Shown here one piece after another: positions 58,537-64,000 of a stretch of 64,000 nt of DNA. The DNA comes from Welwitschia mirabilis. Lineage: Eukaryota; Gnetophyta; Gnetopsida; Welwitschiales. The DNA is taken from assembly GCA_051453625.1 (NCBI GenBank), contig JBOZIK010000001.1:230000768-230064767 (forward strand), read 5' to 3'. Each line of letters starts with the position of its first letter. The first letter of the stretch is position 1. The position numbers and the translations under genes were made by a program. The notes beneath the pieces are model-generated. The model had not been told where the DNA came from. It saw nothing but the letters and a program-made list of their open reading frames with translations, and did no database searches.

Positions 58537-59234
58537 AAGTCACAAGATTCCAAGAATTTTTATTACCTAGATAAGTGCTTTGGATTTCAATTTAGGAATT
58601 TTTTTCCAGTATAATTTTATTTTTACTATTAATGCTATGGTTTTTTTTTCCATGATTTCCCACATTTTTCATTTTTTGTTTTGCATTTTTTAAGCTTGTT
58701 ATCCTTTTTGTTATCTAAATGACATAAACAGATGATGATCTAAGATTAGAGTTTTTTTCCTCCTTAGATTTTCTATGCTTCTTGTTTTCAGTTTTTTGTT
58801 AGATAATAAATTGCTATTGTATCTCTATTATTTAGACAACATAGATAGATGACTGTCAGTTTTGATTTCAGTTTTATTTTTGTTTTTCTTCATTTTTTTG
58901 CTCCTTATGTTTTATGTCTTCTATATAGTAGTTATCTAGGTAATTATCCAAATAATGACATAGATGACAATTGTAGAAACATCATTGATCATGTAGGAAC
59001 ATGGTATATTTAAGTAAAAAGACAAAGTATCAGAGGAAGTGAAGCTTGATTAAGGAAAATATCAGAGAAGGTCTAGTTAACTACAAGATTGATCCAAGTT
59101 TGCACACCCTAGGTATGTAAATAATTTCAAGAGTTAAATCAAAAGTTTTTTAGCTTTCATTATTTTAGCATGTGATTTTTTCCAAGCAAGTAATAGTGTA
59201 GAAGTAAATCATTTTTTTTATCTATCTTGAATAC
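58537..59234 (+). mobile_element. Leader of the deleted Athila-like element
   Basis: Non-coding, T-rich in its first half. At 59005-59090 it matches the leader of the minus-strand element (39490-39340). There is no gene. Confidence 0.55.
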
Positions 59235-60640
59235 AACGTAAAAGCAAAATCAAGTAGCATCATCAAATATCATAATCATTATAAGAACCCCTAATGCAAA
59301 TACACCTAATGTAAATGTTAAACTTAAAGATTTAATAGCCCTTAAAAAATGTGAAATCCAAAACCCTTTTAACTTATCTCTTATTAATGATGTAGAATTA
59401 AAAAATTTAAATACCTATCCAACTTTTTTAGAAGAACCTAATGAATTCCCTTTTTAACATCTTGTTGACATATAATAATTAGTGCTCACTTCAAGAAATG
59501 GAAAATAATGACTTAGTGATATAACCTACATGATTATATTTCATATTACATTTAGAGATAGATTGAAACTTTGGCTTAAAACCATACCTTATAAAATTTT
59601 TAAATCCTAGAGTCAAGTAGAAGATGCTTTTATTAAAAGATTCATGAGTGAAAATACAATAAGTAAAGGTAAAAAAGAAGTTACAAACTTTAAAGAACAA
59701 CCTAATAAGAATTATTCCATAACATATAAATGATTCATCATATAAATTTATCTCACTATTAATGAATTCCCTTAAAAAAAATTGATAGATTATTTTTATA
59801 GTGGATTGAATTAGAAAAGCAAATAAATTATGAATTTTTTGTGTGATGGAAATTTGATAAATTTAGATTTATAAAATGCATGAATGTTTTTAGAAGATAT
59901 TGTTGAAATTAGATGAACTTATCCTAAACCAACTTTTAAAGAAAATAGAACTGTAGATTAAATGATTAAGGCCTTAAAAGGGGAAAAAACATAATAAGAA
60001 GGAAGTTCAAAATAATTTAACAAATGTGTTTAAGAATCTCACCACTTCTTTAGAGGAATACACACTCAGATAATTATAGATGCAAAAGTTTCAAATGAAA
60101 AGAGTGTAACATCAGTATGTGATATCTGTGAAGATAACTCTTATGTAATAAAATATTATCCCTTATTGCCAACATTTAAAGAAAAAAAATTACTTAAAGA
60201 AGTATGTGCATTTAACCAAAGGCACCCAATTTTTAAAACCAAATGTAATATCAATAAGAAGTGAGTGGGTAAAATAATTGAAAACCTTTTGAAAATAGAT
60301 CAAATAATTTAAACTTCCAATCAAATAAATTCCAATCAAACTCTTTAAATTCTTAAAATAAAAATTAGAATGAACTAGTTATAGAAGATTTGAGAAAAAC
60401 TAACACAAACATTAAAAATTTAGTTTATGTGTTTCAATAAATAATGCTAGCCCTTCAAAGACCATAAGAATATTTGCAACTCACACTTTTTTAAATCTAA
60501 ATGAAGTAAAAAGAGATTATAAAGTATGTGATATAATACCACCTATCCATGAAACTTCAAAATTATAAAAATGATAAGGGATGTGAGGAAGAGGATGATA
60601 TAGAAATATTGAAATCTTATACTTTTCCTTCAACTCTAGA
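59235..60640 (+). pseudogene. gag: gag of the deleted Athila-like element
   Basis: The N-terminal part (VNVKLKDLIALKKCEIQNP, then FNLSLINDVELKNLNTYPT) matches the minus-strand gag at 39165-38990. The capsid core at 59540-59760 reads LRDRLKLWLKTIPYKIF, SQVEDAFIKRFMSEN and EVTNFKEQPNKNYS, the retrotransposon gag domain. The zinc-knuckle remnant at 60112-60180 is VCDICEDNSYVIKYYPLLP, with His and Cys changed to Tyr. The end has DIIPPIHETSK and DDIEILKSYTF, the stretch that shows where the Tat-like composite entered the other copy. Multiple stops. Confidence 0.75.
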
Positions 60641-61540
60641 TGAGACTTCATGAAGGAATAAAGGGAAAAGACAAGTTATCCCTTGTATTAATGCAAATAC
60701 TACTTTTGATAAGCACTTAATGCAAGATGATAATAACAACTCATCCTTTTTAAAACTCAGGTAAGAAAATCCTAAATATGCTAAGTTGTAAAAAGACCTA
60801 GTTAAAAGAAAATAAAAATGTACTATCCCTAGTAAAGTCTTTCTTGCTCAATCCATTTTCAACTTATTCATATAAAAAGCATCTAAATTTAAAGACCCTA
60901 GGCAGCAATAGTAAGTATCACTTTAGAAGGCAATAAGAAAATAATAAATGTAGTAATTGATATCAAAGCAAGTATAAACATCATGCCTCTTCATGTTTGT
61001 AAAAGAATTGAGTTAGAGAAAAGAATTTAACCTACATGAATCATATTAGAATTGGCTAATAGTTAAATTAGGAAACCATGGGGATTATTAAAAACTTAGT
61101 CATCTAAATAGAAGAAGCCTACTACCCCATAGATATGGTTATGATTAAAGCACAACATGATGGAAGTTACCCACTAATTTTATGAAGAGCCTTTTGTGCA
61201 ACTACTCACTACATTATAGACATAAAAATTAGATTAATGGAGTGTTACATTGGTAATAAGAGGTATCCTATTAAATTTTTTGATGTTTTAGAGAAACATA
61301 TGGGTGATGAAGGAAACTTAGAAAAAAAATCTAAATCAACTTTATATATTCCACATCACCTAGTTGAAGCGAAATTAAGAATGCTACAAGACTTAACTTT
61401 GTATAAAAATTTAACAAAAATAAATAGTTTTGATCAAGAGGATGGAGAAGTAAAATATATTAATAGGAAAGAAGTCTAACATGTAAAATTAATTGAAAAC
61501 TTTTGTTATATGCCTTGTCATTAACCCCTTATCGTCCAGA
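60641..61540 (+). pseudogene. pol: Protease and RT start of the deleted Athila-like element
   Basis: The active-site part at about 60950-61030 reads VVIDIKASINIMPLHVCKRI; the catalytic Asp is present but the following Gly position is Lys. The second half at 61135-61260 reads MVMIKAQHDGSYPLIL, a stop, RAFCATTHYIIDIKIRL. An open stretch of 80 residues (61237-61479) follows, with KRYPIKFFDVLEKHMG and VEAKLRMLQDLTLYKNL, matching the minus-strand element at 17110-17000. The frame fades at about 61540 beside tatcgtccagacgata, near the presumed deletion point. Confidence 0.72.
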
Positions 61541-61900
61541 CGATAGAGAAGAATGATAATCAGCAACATCAAAAACTAGAAAAAAAAAATTAAAAAAGGG
61601 AAGATATAGTCAGTGACAAGAAAATTACAAAAAGTAATTGAAATAGTAAGGGTAATGACAACAATAAGAAAAGGAGAAATAATGAAAAACCCATTAAATC
61701 TAAATCAAACTTAATGAATAATAGATATATCTTTTTTAATATATTAATTCAATTTAGAAGATATTTCTGTGTTTTTTAATTTTGTTCTCTTAGAAATATT
61801 AAAAAAAGCATTCTTCCCTCTTTTTTCAAGTTCACTTTATCTAATGTTTATAAAGGTAAATCTTTTTAAAAGTATGACTTGGAAAATCTTGGACTTCAAA
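61541..61900 (+). other. Junction region of the internal deletion
   Basis: Lys-rich low-complexity sequence (aaaaaaaaattaaaaaaggg and similar) without pol motifs. Homology to the pol side ends at about 61540. A 91-residue frame at 61879-62154 is open but not recognised and has no partner in the other copies. Confidence 0.4.
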
Positions 61901-63660
61901 ATTGTAGAAAATCTTATCTTTTTGATAATCCATACTTTAAGCTAAGACTTAGAGAACTTCTTAAGTATGTTATCCTTTCCTTAATCATTCATCCTAAGAA
62001 TATTTCTTCAAATTTTCTAATTCCTAATAGAACCATTAATTTTTTTCATTCTCAATATCAATCTTTAGTTGGAAGTTATATTTGGAATTCTTTATATCAT
62101 ACATTTGATAAGAGATTATTCTTTCATGAATTATGTAAACTCTTTATCTCATAGATTGTAAATAAATTTTATGGAGTTAAAATATTACCTTATCATACAT
62201 TTGTGATTTTTATGTTTTATCAATTGGTCTTTTTTGGTTTGGTTATTATATTTTTAAGATAATTTAATACCTTAGGACCTAAATAAATTCTTCTTTCTTT
62301 TTCTTTTTCTTGTAAATAAAGTGTTGAATAGAATTTAGAATTTGAATAAAACTTATTTTTTAGTTTTCTTTGGTATTTCTTTTCAATTTCATGTTGTTAT
62401 GTTTTTATTCTTAATTTTTATTTTACTCAATAAATTAATCTCTAGATGATTAGGTTATTATCTTTTGGAGAAAGTACTTTTTTAGTGGCTCAGTTAAGAT
62501 TTTTGATTTGAATACTAGGGAGATTTGAAAAAATGGATGAAGTTAAAAATCCATGAGTTATGATAAGATCTTAAACATAATAGAAGCAATTGTTTTAAAA
62601 AGTTCTCTTGTCATGATCTAAATTCTTTCTTAGCCGATTCTTTTGGTGGAAATCATGCTGTCACTTGAACATCTTTAAAACTTGACTTATGTTTTACTTA
62701 ATAAAGTTACCATAACTAATAATTTTTAATTGGATATTTCAAAAGTGATAAGATTGTATTAATCCAATCTTAAGACATTCAAATGTCTATGAACTTCATT
62801 TTAAAGTAAGATCTTTGATTTTCTGGTATTTTCTCTCAATTTGTATGAGTTTTTGGTTGTTTAGAGGTGTTAATTCTTATCTTTCATCTCAATTTTCACC
62901 TTTGTCTTTACAAGTGTGTGGTCATGTGGGATTTATTTTGAAATAGGTATTCAAAAAAAACAAAAGAAAAGAAGAAGAAAAGGAAGAGGAAGAAGAAGAA
63001 AAATGATCATGATGTATTATTTTTATGCTAACTACATAGTCACCATGATGTCCTAGTGCACTGGGGTAAATTTTCTTGAGAGGAGTCATTAATAGTGCTG
63101 GTAGCTATGGGAACTCCACTGGGGGATTAGTTAGCCATGTTTTACAGGTCTCTAATTATCTAACTATGGTTGCACTTCCTTCATCATGGATTAAAAATAA
63201 AATACTTTAAGGCTACAGGATTAGTGATGTTTCTAGTGTCATTAGAGGTATTACTTAGTTTCTAGACTCATTGAGCTTACAATACTACATGGTTATTTCA
63301 CTCTTGATGATTTAGGTATGTTTTAAATTATTAACAAGTGAGTTCATTTCTAATAGCTTTTGATCTTATCATTCATTATTTGAAAAGATTTATTACTTAA
63401 CATTGTCATAATCACTACCTATTGAGTGGTACTTTATATAGTTTTTTCATTATGTCATGCATTATTACTTAGTTAATTTTATGATTTCTTCCATGAGGGT
63501 TTGCTAGATTTGAATTTAGTATAATACATAATCTTCTTCATGTTCCTAAATTTTTCATTCCTAACTTTGTTTTTCTCAGTTGTTTTCTTTGGTATTTCAA
63601 AGTCATTTTTACATTAAGACTTAATCATTTAGTATTTTCTTATTGATTTTTATCTTGTAG
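61901..63660 (+). mobile_element. 3' module of the deleted Athila-like element
   Basis: From about 62440 it is collinear with 33220-35180 (plus) and 13395-11231 (minus), for example ttgtattaatccaatctta and gtctatgaacttcatttt. A purine tract (gaaaagaagaagaaaagg, 62965-63001) precedes the conserved block gatgtcctagtgcactgggg (63048). There is no conserved reading frame. It is interrupted at about 63660 by the 5S-like segment. Confidence 0.62.
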
Positions 63661-63992
63661 TTTTTCTAGTTAATATATAGAAGGGAGAGAAGGGGGAGGG
63701 GTGAAGAGGGAGCTATAAGTAGTAGCATAATATCACTCGCAGCCCTAATAACTATGGTAAGGGCTTAGAACCATATTTGTAGATGGTACTTTCGGGAGGT
63801 CACCCATCTTAGTTGTGTTTTATGCTAAGCATGCTTAGTCATGAAATTTTGGGTTCCATGAAATGATGAAGGATATATCCCATAAGTTAAAAGTCAAGAT
63901 AGGAAAAACCATTATATACAACTTAGCCTAAGGTTATTATGCCTCATTTTTTCCATCAAAGATAATATTTTTTATAGTTAATATATAGAAGG
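63661..63992. repeat. Pair of ~24 bp direct repeats flanking a 5S-like segment
   Basis: tttttctagttaatatatag-aagg (63661-63684) and tttttatagttaatatatag-aagg (63969-63992) differ at one base and both run on into G-rich sequence and ctat. The spacing is about 308 bp. They may be target duplications of a 5S-derived SINE, or neighbouring units or LTR parts of a 5S-bearing element. Confidence 0.8.
63788..63861 (-). pseudogene. 5S rRNA-like segment (antisense), Cassandra- or SINE-like
   Basis: On the minus strand the internal promoter of 5S rRNA is recognisable: the A-box-like TAAGCATGCTTAGC (63824-63837) and, about 25 bp further, the C-box-like TAAGATGGGTGACCTCCC (63794-63811), with GGAACCC...TGACTAAGC before them. 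The spacing is close to that in real 5S genes, but the connecting bases are diverged, so it is not a functional rRNA gene. Known 5S-derived plant elements are Cassandra (5S in the LTR) and 5S-headed SINEs. Confidence 0.7.
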
Positions 63993-64000
63993 AGGGCTAT

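Larger units (their letters stand above)
57269..64000 (+). mobile_element. Internally deleted Athila-like element, right end outside the window
   Basis: 5' LTR (57269-58516), primer site (58520), leader, gag (59235-60640), protease and the first part of RT (60900-61500), then directly a 3' module (about 61900-63660). Most of RT, RNase H and integrase are absent. The module is the same as in the minus-strand Athila-like element, so I read this as one element with an internal deletion near 61540-61900. The 3' LTR would lie beyond the window. Confidence 0.65.

Noticed and set aside
61879-62154. 91-residue plus-strand frame
   Set aside because: Open by chance as far as I can tell: no known motif and no partner in the other copies of the 3' module.
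1-64000. CRISPR arrays, bacterial operons, ribosome binding sites, tRNA genes
   Set aside because: None seen; the sequence is eukaryotic and repeat-derived throughout.

Overview
This window is plant nuclear DNA: very AT-rich, gene-poor and heterochromatin-like. I found no intact host gene, tRNA, CRISPR array or operon. Almost everything that can be identified is decayed LTR retrotransposon of the Ty3/gypsy class: Athila-like elements, and a Tat-like element with a second, archaeal-type RNase H between RNase H and integrase. Plant origin rests on those lineages, on primer-binding sites resembling the plant-element types, and on a fragment resembling the plant CXIP4 protein. I cannot name the species. 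Coding regions are full of stops and frameshifts, many of the C-to-T or G-to-A kind expected of methylated, silenced DNA.

The layout is a nest of insertions. (1) A minus-strand, coding-free family X with 3.3 kb LTRs forms LTR A (1-1597), short internal (1598-2250), LTR B (2251-5591), short internal (5592-6239) and LTR C (47896-51835). (2) Between the second internal region and LTR C sits a 41.6 kb plus-strand unit, family R (6240-47881), bounded by the likely target-site duplication ATAGC/ATGGC. (3) Inside R lies a minus-strand Athila-like element (9982-40265): 5' LTR remnant, gag, protease, RT, RNase H, integrase, 3' module, 3' LTR. (4) Inside the gag-pol of that element lies a plus-strand Tat-like composite (17848-37776) with 2.3 kb LTRs. 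(5) Inside the composite the gag-protease-RT block occurs twice (20.2-24.6 kb and 26.2-30.1 kb); only the second copy continues into RNase H, archaeal RNase H and integrase. A further solo-like Athila LTR lies at 44014-45249, between two family R repeats.

To the right of LTR C are an Athila-like pol fragment (51837-55430) and an internally deleted Athila-like element (57269 to the window end). The latter has LTR, tRNA-Asp-type primer site, gag, protease and the start of RT, then skips to the 3' module. Near the right edge an antisense 5S rRNA-like segment is flanked by long direct repeats.

The most unusual item is an antisense reading frame in both LTRs of the Tat-like composite (about 18260-18815 and 35909-36470). 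It is rich in Arg, Ser, Glu and Lys and resembles the C-terminal half of plant CXIP4 zinc-knuckle proteins, with intron-like and 3'UTR-like flanks, so it may be a captured host gene fragment carried by the LTR. Assembly caution: ten N gaps are present. One (16573-16672) joins two ends carrying the same ~545 bp sequence, and two others are far longer than the matching stretch in sister copies. Percentages, boundaries and homologies were judged by eye, without alignment software.
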